This document shows, piece by piece, positions 36,431-52,542 of a DNA stretch of 64,000 nucleotides. The stretch spans positions 2,535,669-2,599,668 of the forward strand of contig LR746276.1 of the NCBI GenBank assembly GCA_902729315.2, in the 5' to 3' direction. Numbering within the stretch: the stretch's first letter is position 1; each line of letters opens with the position of its first letter. The translations under genes were made by a program, and so were the position numbers. A model generated the notes under the pieces. That model was not told where the DNA came from. It searched no databases and saw nothing but the letters and a program-made list of their open reading frames with translations. This DNA comes from Spirodela intermedia (lineage: Eukaryota; Streptophyta; Magnoliopsida; Alismatales; Araceae).

Positions 36431-39400
36431 GGGTCCATTTTATTCACTAAGATGGCCACTTGAAGCACTCTTAGTCGCAGGGTAAAAATCTACGTTTGAC
36501 TGACGCCAGTATTTTCCCCTTCTAAGCAAACCCATCATGCCTATTATTTTATTATAACCCATAACTCTTCCCGTCCGTGAATTCAGACACGTAAAACGCT
36601 GGGCCATTTGTCGTCTCTGTGATTGGCAGAGAGAGATCATCCTTAAGACATATTTCTTTCGAGGTTCGGGAAATCCAGGGAGACTCGTCTGTTCTAATCT
36701 AAAGTAGTCCGCTACGTCGAACTTCCCCGGTGCAGTCTATCTGATCTCCTTGCCCGGGGGGCTGCAAGATGAGAGCAAAAACTATAGAAGGAAGGCAACG
36801 GGGAAACAGAAAGAATGACTATGGCACTAATTTCCTGCGTTGATGGTACGTTCACGTGTCCCCAACGCGAGTAAACTCGGGTCCTTTCGAAGCTGGTATC
36901 GTTAATAAGCTAAACCATTGATTTGCATAAAGAGTCGTCACTGATGCAGATCAATCCAGATTCTTCGTCCTACACAAAGGAATAGCGAACAAAATGGCCG
37001 TTGATCGAAATCCAAAACCAACGTCGGATTCCACTCAGCCAGACCACAGCCTCAACACCGTCGTCGATGACTGAGCCGCCATCAGATTCTTTCCCGTAGG
37101 ATAAATATGCCAATAATAATGGTGGAATATGATACCAAATGATTCCTAATCCGACCTCACAGTGTTTTTCGTTTAATGGACTTCATTTTTCACGTTTAAC
37201 TGGCGTGAAGCCACGTTTGCGAAAATAGCAATGCGCCGATCCACGAGTGCGGTGAGCAGATCGCATGTTCGTAATCGTAATTCTTTAAAGTAGAAAACTT
37301 AAATGATCAATGGTCTTCTTTCGATTAACATTGCCAATTAGGAGGGCTGTGCCTTCGGTCTTACCCAAGCCGGTGACATCCAAAAGTAGCATGCCTGAAG
37401 CTGACTTTAGAAAACAGGAGATGATAGATATCACGGCATAGGAGGCCAAGACACTCAGGGCAGTAAGCATAAGTAATTCTGGAAAACCTTCGGGATAGAA
37501 ACACACACTGTCTGCAGGTTTTTGGTTTAAGTGGCCCATTGACTCTTCTTCATTCTCACTGCGCTAAAAGTTTCAGGAGACACGAAAAGGTTTTTGGCAC
37601 TAACAAGGTAAGACCACTCGTCAACGGGCGGTGCTGCTTCCTGGTTGGTCAAAATTCTACAGTTACCCCTTATAAGAGCGAATAATAGCGTTAAAGGCTA
37701 TATAGTTTCGATAGAATAGAAACCTAGAGAAACAGGTTTTACTAGTACGATTGATATCTGGGTAAAATCCAAGAAGGGAAATATTTCCTCAATCGTACAG
37801 GCATTTCGTTGAGATTTTAATGGAGATTAAGACTACACAAGGAGGGTGAGCCATAATGGGTTTACTAACTTCAGAACAAAACATGCAGATATAAATCCAA
37901 ATATAAAATAAGTCCACATCATATTATAACTAGTTTGAGGGGAAAGTATGCTTAGGCATCTTTATGGTCTGATAGTATCGAGGGATACTGGATCCCCTTG
38001 ACTTGGACGATCTAATTCCTCCTTTATCTTTCTCCTCTTCCTTGCTTCCAACATAGCTATCCCTTCCATCTAATCGAGATGGAAGACTTGCATGTCAATC
38101 GTGATCTTTCTCTTGATAATGGTTTTACCTGTTTCTTCCCTTTTTTCAAATATTTTGTGAATTTTTTTTCCCAAAACAGCAAAACTGAACTGTAAGCACC
38201 AAAGTGGTACATTACCTAAGTTACCACCACTTTAATCTAGTTTTAATATTTAAATTTCATCTGATAAATTTATTCAGAGTACTGAATTTGATTTTCGTAG
38301 ATGCCAGTTTTAAAAAATGAGCAAGTGGAAAGAATGATAAGCGTCATGATTTTCTCTATTTATGGTAACGTTAAGTTTTATTTCCTTGAAAACTCCTAGA
38401 AAACAATGATGTCTTATACTATTATTATTTAAAGGACTTTATTAGTCTCTTATGTAGTGAAAGTAAAGGAAAAATGTAAATTGAGTCTTGAATCCACCAG
38501 AGAAGAGCTCTTTAATCCTTGAGCCCACAAGGATTATTTTAGACAACCCTTAAACTCGAAGTATCAGAAAGGATGCCTCTTGAATCCACAAGGGTTGCTT
38601 GAATCTAAAAATCAATAAATAAATCATAAACTAAAAAAATGATGTATTATTGTTCCTTCTTTATCTTAAAGTGTGTTGGCCTTTAAATAAACCAACAACG
38701 ATTAGCACAATGATTAGCAATATGAATCTTATTCATCATCATGTTATTTTGGGCCTAATTTGAGTATTGGGATTGAGATAGTTTTGGGCCTTCACCCATA
38801 TATAATTAACATGTTAATATTTTTGGGCTACTCGGGTCACAGATTTTAGGTTTTTCTTGTTCCTTGAAGTCGTGTTTTACATCAGTATTATTCACAGGCT
38901 TCAAACACATATCATTCACAATATAGGGATAGGCCAAGAGGTAAGATTCCTTTTATAAGAAGATAAGAACTTGTTTTTTGATCAGCTGCTTTATATTTCG
39001 ATATCCAATAGGCAAAGTTAGGTTTCCAGAATGCTATGTGAATCGTGTACAATGTTAATTTTTGGTGAACATGGAACTGTCCAATTTTCCTCTCCTAAAA
39101 TAAAGCAATCTATAATGTTCTGGACAATCTCATTTAATAGCAAGCATATTTTATTTTCATGTCATGATCTTTATCATCGGAGTACTTTCTTTTTTTTCAT
39201 GGTTTGAAAATTCTCAGTTTTAATCATGATGATGAATTTATTTCAAAAGCAGTGCGTAGGTAAGGAAGTCTCTAACAAAAACTTTCCCAAGTTATTATGC
39301 CTGGCTTTAAACAAGGTCAGGTTGATATAGAATGTATGACGTGGTTGCATGGCTTATAGGCAATACCAGCTTGGTATCACACATCTGATAAATGAATTAG

Positions 39401-40964
39401 TCTTATCAATGTTAATCATTCTGAAAGCTCCACATTAAGTTTTCTCTTTCGACAATTCAGCGTAGCAAATGCCATGATCTCTTGAATCTTTTTACATATT
39501 CGTAGACTATGAGGCTCCAAAACAAAATGTCTACTAGAGCAACTCCCAACACATAAAAAGTTTAATGAAGCGCATATCCATATTTCAGTAGAAGATGAAT
39601 ACGAAAAGAACTGGACCCTACGTTGAAGATACATTCGTCTTTTAGTAGAATCGGATCAAGAAGAAGACATACATTTATGCATAATTTTTCCACTTTAATG
39701 TGGCAATGTAAGATTAATGCTACAACTGGGTTGAGCATATTTAAGAATCAATGTCTTGCTTCTTTATATTCAAAATTACTTGACATTGTGATCTGGTTTT
39801 CTAATAAATTAAACTTTAGATAAAAACGATTTATATCACATGTGATTGACTAACATGTACATCATGCATTTACTGAGTCATCTCCCTATAAATTATCTTA
39901 CCACATATGAACTAGCTATCTATTTCATTAGTATTTCATTAGTCCCTGCCAGGTATTTGTTATGGTTAAAGAACTTATCAACATCAAAATGATACACCAG
40001 TAAGGAAATCCAAGCCATAGATTGATAAAATTTTGTTGTTCAATGAAAATCAGTGATGGCTAATTGGGCACTCAAGGGCCAATGACTGAAAGACAAACGA
40101 ATTGACAAATTAATTGTGACTGTTTGACTAAGTAGCACCTATAGATGATGGAGTCATTTGTCCAAGAACATGGCCACTAGGAAAAACGGAATATTTCTCA
40201 CTGCTCAAATGTATGCTTATGTTACATAGTATTGACGCGAGAGTTTTTGGCATGAAAGCCTCGTATTAAACTTCGGAAATTGAATACACCATCGTCCAAG
40301 GAGATCGACAGTATAATTACATACCGGGCTCCATACCTTCTACTGTACATCTAGGATGTGCCATTGATATCTGAAACTTATTTTTCTATGTTTCTCATTC
40401 CATATAAGTCTAACCTTGGTGTTGATATGGAATATGAAGTACAAACCATGCCACAAAGTAAGCCAAGGTATACTTAGATACCCTCTCTTCCAATTATAAT
40501 TGATTTCCCTGATGTAAAGGGCCCAAGTCAGCACTGTGTATTCTTTGTCTCAATCCATGTTAATCCTCCTTATCCATACTATCCAGTTAAAACTAACGGA
40601 TGCTTAATATCATCCCTCCATCTCGAGGCCTTATGCATCCTCATGTCCCTCGAGGTAAGCTGCGATGCTCGGCATTATATGATATCTGCTGTTGTAATTG
40701 CACCTTGCCTTGTTATGGCCTTGATATCACATGACCTAGGAAGGCATGTTCGAATAATCTAATGCCAAGTTACCATCACCGTAAATACGAGACTATTTTA
40801 TTATCAGTTGATCTCGGCTTAGATGGGAAAGTAATTTGACGTCGTTTATGAATTATAATGTATGGAGAGATATGTCTAGAAATACCCGTGTACGAAATAT
40901 TGAAAAAGCATGGAGCTGGTCAGTTTTGTGTCTAAAATGGAACTTTTAACGCAGTCCAAAATGA

Positions 40965-41640
40965 GCAATTATTTGGGTGTGCTGGGCTTACACCTGACAG
41001 GGGCTGGACGCTCAGTTTCATTTCTCTATAACCTTTCCGCGAATGGGTAACGTGCAGGTCTTGACAAACTCCGTTCCACCGAATAGGGAGCAGCCTCTCC
41101 CAGCGCGGCAACTCACTTCCTCTCGGTTCTCTTCTCTTTTTCCGTTGCCCGGGGCGGTCCCCTAAACCTCCAACTGGCCTGAATCTATCCAGACATTCGC
41201 AGGAAGGCATGTAACGTCGAAATGCGGAGAAAAACAGTGTACCCATCTGGATGCCGACGTTAGCCGAGTACCGTTTTGCTCCCCCAAGGAGGCTGCGCCA
41301 GAGGCTTCGAGCGGGGTCTGCATGCCGCGCCTCGCGCCGCCACCTGCCGCCGGGAACGTGTTTCCACGGGATGAAGATTTGAGGGGATCTCCCATTGATC
41401 CGCTCCGCCTCGTGGAGGCCCTTGTTCCCTCCTGACATATCAAACAAAGATAGTGCTTTGTCGGATTCCCGCGCATTCTATACTCTCGGAATTCTCTCAA
41501 TTCTCCTCTCTTCCCAGGTATATGGACATGCGCCGGGCCTTCCGTTTCGGCCCCACTTCTCCTCCCTCCGTCTTGCTCTACAGTGGGACCCGATCTACGC
41601 GGTCTTCAGGTTTCTTCACAGTTTTGTTCATCTGCGTTAA
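40965..41640. other. GC-rich island, possible organellar insert or gene relic
   Basis: About 680 bp clearly richer in GC than its AT-rich surroundings, with long open frames on both strands, notably the complement of 40932-41447 (171 residues) and 41162-41500. None has a motif I recognise. The mixture of overlapping open frames without introns, with sharp compositional borders, resembles nuclear copies of plant mitochondrial DNA, but I cannot match it to a named mitochondrial locus. An isolated decayed exon is the alternative. Confidence 0.3.
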
Positions 41641-42461
41641 ATGATATTGCCAAGTTCCCGAAAATTCAAAGAAGTTGGAACTCGCTTCTCACCTTCTCTC
41701 CCAAAACTATTGAAATATTGAACGACACAACAAAATGTGGAGGATCTATTCTTTCAAAGACAAGCTCAAATGTATATGATCAGGCACACTATAGAGAATC
41801 ATGTCTCTCGAGAATGGTTGATATCCTAGAGTATAGCTAAAATAGAACTAACGTATTGTTGGCTCAATAATGCTAAATTGATACAGGAGATATTTTGGAT
41901 TTACTAGACTCAGAAGGATGATCGTTTAGATCCTCTTCTGACATTGAATAACGATCAATGATAAGGGTCTACCATTGAAATCTATTTACAACTCATTTTG
42001 TTCAAAATTCTATCATCGGTTTCTCAATATACTGGAAACCACACAGAGAAAAATATACTTTTGATACGCAGATGGGAACCGGGTACACATGGATGGCATT
42101 TTAGGTATTTCATAAAAAGATTATAGGCAAGCTTCTTAATGCAATGCATCTATTGGCTTCTAAGACCGGAGGATCCCATCTTCCCTTTTTTAGAAATTTT
42201 CACTTGGAATTGTATTGTATAAATAGAAGTACGCTCTCCCGTTTAGAGGACATAAGAGTACAGTGGTAGCTATCATCTAATTAGGTACAGTCAAAGAGAC
42301 AGAAAGGAAGTGCAGAGACTCAGACGAAGAGGCAGGAGAGAACTACAACAGGATTCGGACAAACAGCGTTCAAGGTGCAATCTCTCTATCTCTGTCTCTG
42401 TCTCTGTCTCGTCGGGCTCTCTTTCGGTCTGGTATATCTCTGACGATTTTTCGTTATATCA
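41641..42461. other. Upstream region of the MYB gene
   Basis: AT-rich sequence leading into the MYB promoter. It has a TATAAATA box at 42218-42225 and a CT/GTCT-rich leader (42378-42412) before the ATG. Confidence 0.5.
42218..42225 (+). promoter_or_regulatory. Candidate TATA box for the MYB gene
   Basis: TATAAATA about 240 bp upstream of the ATG, giving a leader of roughly 210 nt. Confidence 0.5.
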
Positions 42462-43872
42462 ATGGAGATGGCGGGTAACAATTTTCCTGATACCAACGTT
42501 GTGTTCGCCAACGTACTGAGGATGCTGGAACACGAGCTTCTTGTAGACCTGGATGAACCGACTCTATATCAGAAGTTGGCCGCAGCCAACCCAGGGGCGA
42601 ATCCTGAGCAGCTAGAGGCGCAGTTCTACGCGGTCTTGGCGGATTACAAAGCTGTCATGTCAGGCTTGCTTCCAGTCCCGAACTACGATAGCTACCTGAT
42701 ACAGTATCAGGCCAGTGCGATGCAGCAGCAGCATCAGTGGCTACATTTTCTTCCAAGGACACTGCCGTCTCCTGCTGCGACCGCGGAGTCCATCTCCGCT
42801 CTCATCGAATCCCTGAAGCAGACTTTACCCAATCGCCGCAGCACAAAGAACGTAGCCTGGTCTGACGAGGAGCATAGGTTCTCCTTCCCCCCAAAAACTC
42901 CCTGTCCTCTAGCGTTTCTGATCAAGAATTTTCTTCCTCCCTAACGATATCTGAGACTTTTATCTTGTTCCCTACTGTTCTTCATCTTTCTTGCTTGTGC
43001 CTTCATCTCTATCAGTATCCTTGTTAGTTACCCATGACTCATACGACTCTTTCTTCTTGTGGCTTTTGCACCTCTCTCGTTATCTAATTGATCTCATCTT
43101 CGACAAAGAGATTTCTGAAAATCTGATTTCTATAACTCGATCTAATGTAATCTGCATACATGCAACAACAGGATTATGTCTGCATGTTGAATATAAATAA
43201 GATCGGAGATGGCTTATTGGAGGAACGACCCGGTTTCGGTTGTTGACGTATCTGCTCATATTTCTAATAACGTTATTTCTTCTTATGCGCCTGTTTTGTT
43301 CATTCTTGTATCCTCCGCTCATCTCTCTTCATATTTCTTCTACCGGACTCTGCTCCCAATATGCATCGAAAGATATAATGATGCCAAAGATCTGTAAATC
43401 TGTGGAAGATGAATGTCTAATTTATGAAATTCTGAATCACGCAGAATTTCTAATTCACCAGCTATTCTGTTTCTTAATCTTGATGGCGATCTGAACCTTA
43501 ATCTTTCGTACTCACATTTTATTAGTTCAAAAATGATTATAGGACTGACACTATATGTAACATTCAGATTTTCCCTTCCACAGGCTGTTTCTTCTGGGGA
43601 TGGATCTTCACGGGAAAGGAGACTGGAAGTCCATATCGCAGTATTTTGTCTTGTCGAGGACGCCCAGCCAGATCGCCAGCCACGCCCAGAAGTTCTTCAA
43701 ACGCCTCAAAAAGCGACAACAGAGCGTTCAGGACATCACCACTTCGAATAACTTCAGTCAACAACCTGGATACATACTCAAGAATGTACCGGTGAACTAC
43801 TCCTTCCAGCTTCCGATGCCTGTGGACAGCATGTTCGACGTAAATGCACCATCGTTCTTTTCGTCGCACTAA
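42462..43872 (+). CDS. SHAQKYF-type MYB transcription factor, DIVARICATA-like, with degenerate first repeat
   Basis: Exons 42462-42877 and 43584-43872 (intron 706 bp, AG/GT...CAG) join in frame (AG/G, Arg139) to 234 residues. The MYB repeat spans about 131-178: [42 protein letters not shown]. It has Trp133 and Trp153 and a SHAQKFF signature (171-177; usually SHAQKYF), which binds I-box/GATA-type DNA motifs in this class. Residues 15-75 align with the first SANT/MYB repeat of DIVARICATA-type proteins: [20 protein letters not shown] in place of RWERVAAMVPGKTVEDVIRQ, and GLLPVPNY for GLVPVPGY. The domain order and linker are kept, but the tryptophans of repeat 1 are gone (Tyr36 replaces one). 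Start is the first Met. The donor AG/GTTCTC is weak. The C-terminal tail is short, without an obvious activation motif. Confidence 0.92.
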
Positions 43873-46800
43873 TTCATTACACCTTTCAACAGACGGTGGA
43901 GAGTTGGGAGATCCGAGCTCCGTCCCTTCGATAAAATGCATCATGTAGGTAAGCTTAGGATGCCTATATTGTTTGTAAGAAAGACAATCCAGAAAGTGAC
44001 CATCGTTGTTATCTGCTGCTTGGAATGCTCTGAAGGTAGTGAACATATTTCGTCTTTACCTTAATTTCCAAGGTGAGCATATTTTATTTAGCTCTTGAAC
44101 TAGGGATTCTCCAGAAATGGGAGAAAATGTGAGTTGGCCGGTTTCTGCTGGCCAGCCAAAGAGAGAAGGGGATCAATGTGACAATGAACTCGGTTCACTT
44201 TCTTACGTATGTTCATAAAGTTTTTTTGAAAATAATATCTATTCAATCTAGTCTAATTCAGCTATAGAGTTACAATAACGAATCATGAATAGTAATTGGA
44301 AAATGGTGTTTATAAGACAGAAAATTGAGTAATTCATCGGTTTGATTATTTTAAAGAGCTAAAACTTAACATATAGTCGTGTTCATGGCATATGATCACG
44401 AGCTCTCAGCATCAAAATAATCAGCGGACAGAGTCCAATAAGATAAAGAGTGGGAAAGAACGTTGTTTGTGGAAAAAGTTCTGACATGATTATAAATCTC
44501 ATGCTGAAACTACAGATGGCAAAATCCACAAGAATGTTTCTGCATTGACAATCTACCTCCTAAGCTCCATGGCGTGAATGACTTCAATCGAAACCTTTAG
44601 GAGATCAACACAGTAAGTCGTTGATTACTCTAATACGACCTCTCTCACACAAAGTATTTATGTAGGGTGCATGAATATCATTCAAATACACCTCCTTGTT
44701 TACGTTCTTTATCAGAATTTAGTAACTTTATAATTTTACACAATTGATGTAGATGCGGAAACATCTTTTTCTCGGACATCCTTCATTGTTTGATGGAATG
44801 AAGTGCCTTTGTTATATTAGCTTAATTGATCTATAGACAACATTGTTTTGAACATAATCCACGAAAAAATTCCATTACTTTCGAAAATCTCTAGACTTTA
44901 TTATTAACAAAATTACGTTCCATCTATGTTTTATATTTTCCAGAAATCGTAAAAATATATTAAATTTTTTTTTAGAAGAGTTTAAGAATGAATCATTTGA
45001 TAAGGTTAATGAAAATTATTTTTAAGCTTCTAGGCCATTAACTTCTTGTTTGGGTGGGCCTAAAGTAGGTCAAATAAACTGAAAATAAACATGGAGCCAT
45101 TTCATGATCGTAATGGCGGGGTAGCAGACGAATTAAGAGATTACAATAAGTGCTAACCAGATTGTAAAGCATGGAATCGTATACACCAGAATTCTCTTTA
45201 TTTGGTCCCATATCTTTTGGTAAAACCTTATTATACGTTAAAATTATAAATATACGTTAAAATTATAGACAAATATTTGGTCAAAAAGAAAAGCGTACCT
45301 TTCGTTATTATGTAAACGAGAGCACACGTCAGAAAGTCTACTGTTCCCGGAAAACAAGGGAAAAGGAAGGGAGTTGTGATACAGACCCAGTCCATTTTGT
45401 ATGAAGCTTGGCCTCAGCCTAGGCTGGGTTATGGTCCAGCAGAACGTGAGAAAAGGATGCAACATAAACCATTAGAAAATAAAAGAAACTGGACAGTCTG
45501 GGGCATCGATAAGACACGCCGTAAAAGAAATTTTGGCATCGAAGACCTGTTAGTAAATAATTAAATGTGTAGTTATGTCATTTTGGGTATAAACATTCGA
45601 GAGAACCTAAGTGTTGGAATTATTAGGATGAGATAAAACAGACGAATGGAACGAAACTAAGCGTGTTTAGTTAGGCGTGTTAGCCAGACATGCCAAGAAA
45701 AATATTAATACAGAGATTTGAATCTTATGACTTCGACCAGTAGCAAACTTGCTGCAACGGTATGCTACACTAGAAAGACCATAAATTAGCCTAACAGCTA
45801 AGAATTCCTTTTTAAGTTACAAACATAACGTTGGAAGGAAAACTTACCGGAGCAAACTAAATAATGCTTCGAAAACTTTACTTGAAGGTCCAAAAGAGTT
45901 TCTCGCATAAGACACATCAAATTTAAATTTAAAGAATTTGGTAGTTTCTTTCAATCAATGTAGCAAAGTACGGTTTTCACGACTAAACTTCTTAAAGTTC
46001 TACCTTATTGTAGTTCTGGAATGAAAATTCAGCTTAAACGGTGTCATCTGAAAACTGACGAAACATTTATTGGAAAATATTCACATTTTTTACTTCAACA
46101 ATGTATCATACACGTGAGATTTTTGCATGTGTACCATGCATTGTACATACGATGTGTATCATAGATAGTTACATATAACATTTTCGCGTGTGTCGTACTG
46201 TTACACATATGTGGCACATCGGAAAACCTCATTTAAGGTCGCCATCCTAAGAACCTTTTCCCTCGTCCATCAGCACCAATCACGGCCACACCTTGCTTAC
46301 GTTGTGGTGGGCTTGGTCTGTCCAGGCTGGGCCCAGAGTTGAGGCCCATTTTCGGAAAATTTTCAGGCTTGGGTTGGGATGGGTGAATCTCGGCTCTACC
46401 TCGACCCTAGCTGGTGATCACCACTAATAAAAAAAATGAGATTTATACGGTAATTTTTGAAGTTCTCAACGTGAAACTAACCTGTGCTGAAGGCTACTTG
46501 CCTAGGCGACTTCAATGAATAACATCGAACTCTTACATAAATGGTGACTTTTTTAAATTCCAGTACAGATCGCGTAACAGAACTGAAACCTCTACCATAT
46601 TCTAAATGAAATAAAGGAGTAATCCCAGCTGAGGTTCCCATCGAACTGCAGGATGGCGCTCTTCGGTGAATCCCCATTGGAATGACGATCGGCCACATCG
46701 CCCTCGACGGGAGAGTCCGACAACAGAAGACGGGCTTTGAAATTTCTTGTGACCTGTCATGGTCGCCGGATATCAGCTCTGGAATGAAAGAGGAAGAACT

Positions 46801-49257
46801 AGCATTCATTGACGGGAGGGAAGGCCATAAGTTTGTTTGCCTGAAGAAGTCTGCTGGAATAAAGAAAGATAATACCGCGGTATGATGCCTAATATATGAT
46901 TAACAGTACATGAGTCGCCAAGAGCCATTATACGAGTACAGAACATCGTAAGGATAATTCGTATTCTCATCAATAATGGAACATACGTTGAAATGTTCAA
47001 AACAGTCATTTCAACGTGAATTATTGACAAGAGTTCAGCGAGATCGCAATCACACATTTAAATTGGGGTGTGGTTTAAGTAGTACGATATTGTAGTCCAT
47101 GAATTCAGATGTTCAATGATAGGTGAAGAAACTAAGGTCATTACTTGAAAGGGATATCAGGAAGAGATTGCCAAATTTTATCGTCGTGGATCTTATAGAA
47201 AACAGTTCATTTCATGTAACTCTCATAGACGGGTGATATTTTGATTCAACGATAACTTTCATAAGATTTTTGTTGGTGGGCATTTCGCAAAAAAAGATAA
47301 TAGAGATGATAAGAATTTCCTTATACTGGTGCCATCTATTTTCATTATGGAGCGATTACTTATTTTTCATTAATCTCTTTCCTCGTTCACCTTGTTTTGG
47401 TCTCTCACTATTGCCCTTCAACAACATTTTAATTCCCTTCTTTCCTTGTCATCCTCCAACTTCTTAGATCCATGACAATAGAATATATCCAGTTCACGTA
47501 ATTCTTATCATTGAGTTCTCAAAAGAATTGTGGTACAGATTTTATAAATGATTTAAAAAATTATAGATATTTTATTAAAGCTTGTGTGGGTGGAGATACC
47601 TTTCATGAAACATTAGTAAATGCAGCAACAATATATAGTGTACCATCAAGTTCTTCTAAAGCAAAATTTCAAGACTACTACAAAGAGAAACTATGTAGCT
47701 TATAATTTACTATGTTATGTTTTAAGAAATGAAAAATCGTTGGACATCTAATAATTTAAAGGTTTGCTATATATTAACGGCTGTATATTCGCATTTCAGT
47801 CGCATATTATTTTATAAATAAGGACTTGATTGATCTGAAGAGAAAAAAAGAAAATACTTCACTTAGATGGGACTGAAAAACTTAATTTTATGAATAAATA
47901 TTCTAAAAATATTTCAGATAATTTGAGCATATTTTGATTACGATCGTGATCATGTTAGCACAATGATTTTACGAAAGAAGCTAAATCTAATAACAAAAAT
48001 AAGGGACATGTGATAATGATGTGTATATTTATAGCTGGATAATATTTTTTATTAATTTGATGGATTGAATAAAATATATATCAAATTGATAATAGAAGTA
48101 TGAAAAAAATTCAATTACATGACTAAATTTTAGGCCAATGCACTTTAGATTCCCAATTTCATATCAAGAAAGAAAGTGATTAAACGTAGCTGAAAAAGAG
48201 TCGAATGCTGCGTTGTTGTGCTAGGAGCTCCTGCTGGACTCAGTTAATAAACACATGCAGGTCCTTAACAAAAAAAGTGAAAGAATTCTGTCTATTCTAA
48301 AATGCAAAACTTGAAAAAGTGCCTTTACTTGTCATATTTATTTGGAAATCCCCCAAACACATTAAATGTTTGTCATGGAAATATTCTAGTGTAACTGCAC
48401 TCTTCCCGTGCTTAAAATATGAGTGAATAAAAAATCCTTATTTTATGATTCAGAAACTTTGACAATTGTGTTCAAACAAAATATCATAAATTTAGGAACC
48501 ATAGCCATAAATTTGTGAAGTTTTTCACATTTCTGAAGAAAAGTAAAAAAAAGATAAAATGGGACAGGTTTGTGGAATTTTTAGGGAAACATTAACACAG
48601 ATTCTTATCCATTACTAAAAGAAATGCTCATATGACCTACACGTTTCATGTGAATAATAAAATTTAATTGTGCATTTGAACGACGTTATCAAATTAAAAT
48701 CACCCACAAGTCTACGTCTGCATTCAATATATAAATAAAAAAGCCATGGTTATCATTGCTTTCCAAATCAAAAGTTTCATCATCCCAATCGCCATTGATC
48801 AAGGAAATGCAACTCTAAAACACGTGAAATTCTAGAAACAATGTCCAGAAACAATGGATAGGGACACAAATTTTATGTCAACTTTCTATATCAGCCAGCC
48901 TACAGCATCTGATAAATAATGGAGAACAATTTTCTAAATGGCATAATTTCTGTTTTGTTTTAGAAAATTATTTAAATATTTGTCATATATACATACTTTG
49001 GCTACATTTCTCGAACAAAATTCGAGATCTTATAATAAACATTTGATTTCCGAACAAAACTTTACACATTGTTCCTTACGCCTTGTCTTTTCATATCCTT
49101 TTCCGTGCTTTCATGACAATGCTATATATATATCGGGACTGAGTATCTTTGACATTCATCTCCAGAAACCCATTGCATTTAGTTTGCTTCTCAGTTCTCA
49201 CTAATTCATTCTCTCTGTTTCATTCCTTTAGTTTCTTCATAGCAGCTATCTGCATTT
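43873..49257. other. Gene-poor AT-rich spacer
   Basis: No gene recognised in about 5.4 kb. A less AT-rich segment at 46480-46890 has overlapping open frames on both strands (complement 46477-46809; plus 46682-46885) without known motifs and may be a relic like the island at 41 kb. 46085-46220 contains loosely repeated TGTATCATA/CGTGTGT phrases. The last 140 bp is the protease promoter. Confidence 0.5.
49123..49133 (+). promoter_or_regulatory. Candidate TATA box for the cysteine protease
   Basis: TATATATATAT about 130 bp upstream of the ATG, consistent with a leader of about 100 nt. Confidence 0.5.

Positions 49258-52542
<3,285 letters not shown>

Larger units (their letters stand above)
36279..40960. 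other. Gene-poor spacer
   Basis: Beyond the defensin 3' UTR no gene is recognised. Composition is intermediate to about 37.7 kb and AT-rich after. Open frames at 37285-37539 (minus) and 39416-39634 (minus) have no motif I know. Confidence 0.5.

Noticed and set aside
43564-44046. Minus-strand open frame of 160 residues
   Set aside because: Antisense to MYB exon 2, which carries the SHAQKFF motif on the plus strand.
46085-46220. Possible 62 bp tandem repeat with TGTATCATA/GTGTGT phrases
   Set aside because: Only two vague copies with low identity; could be chance in AT/GT-rich DNA.
47511-47705. Open frame of 64 residues in the spacer
   Set aside because: No motif, no neighbouring exons and low-complexity Ser/Lys content.
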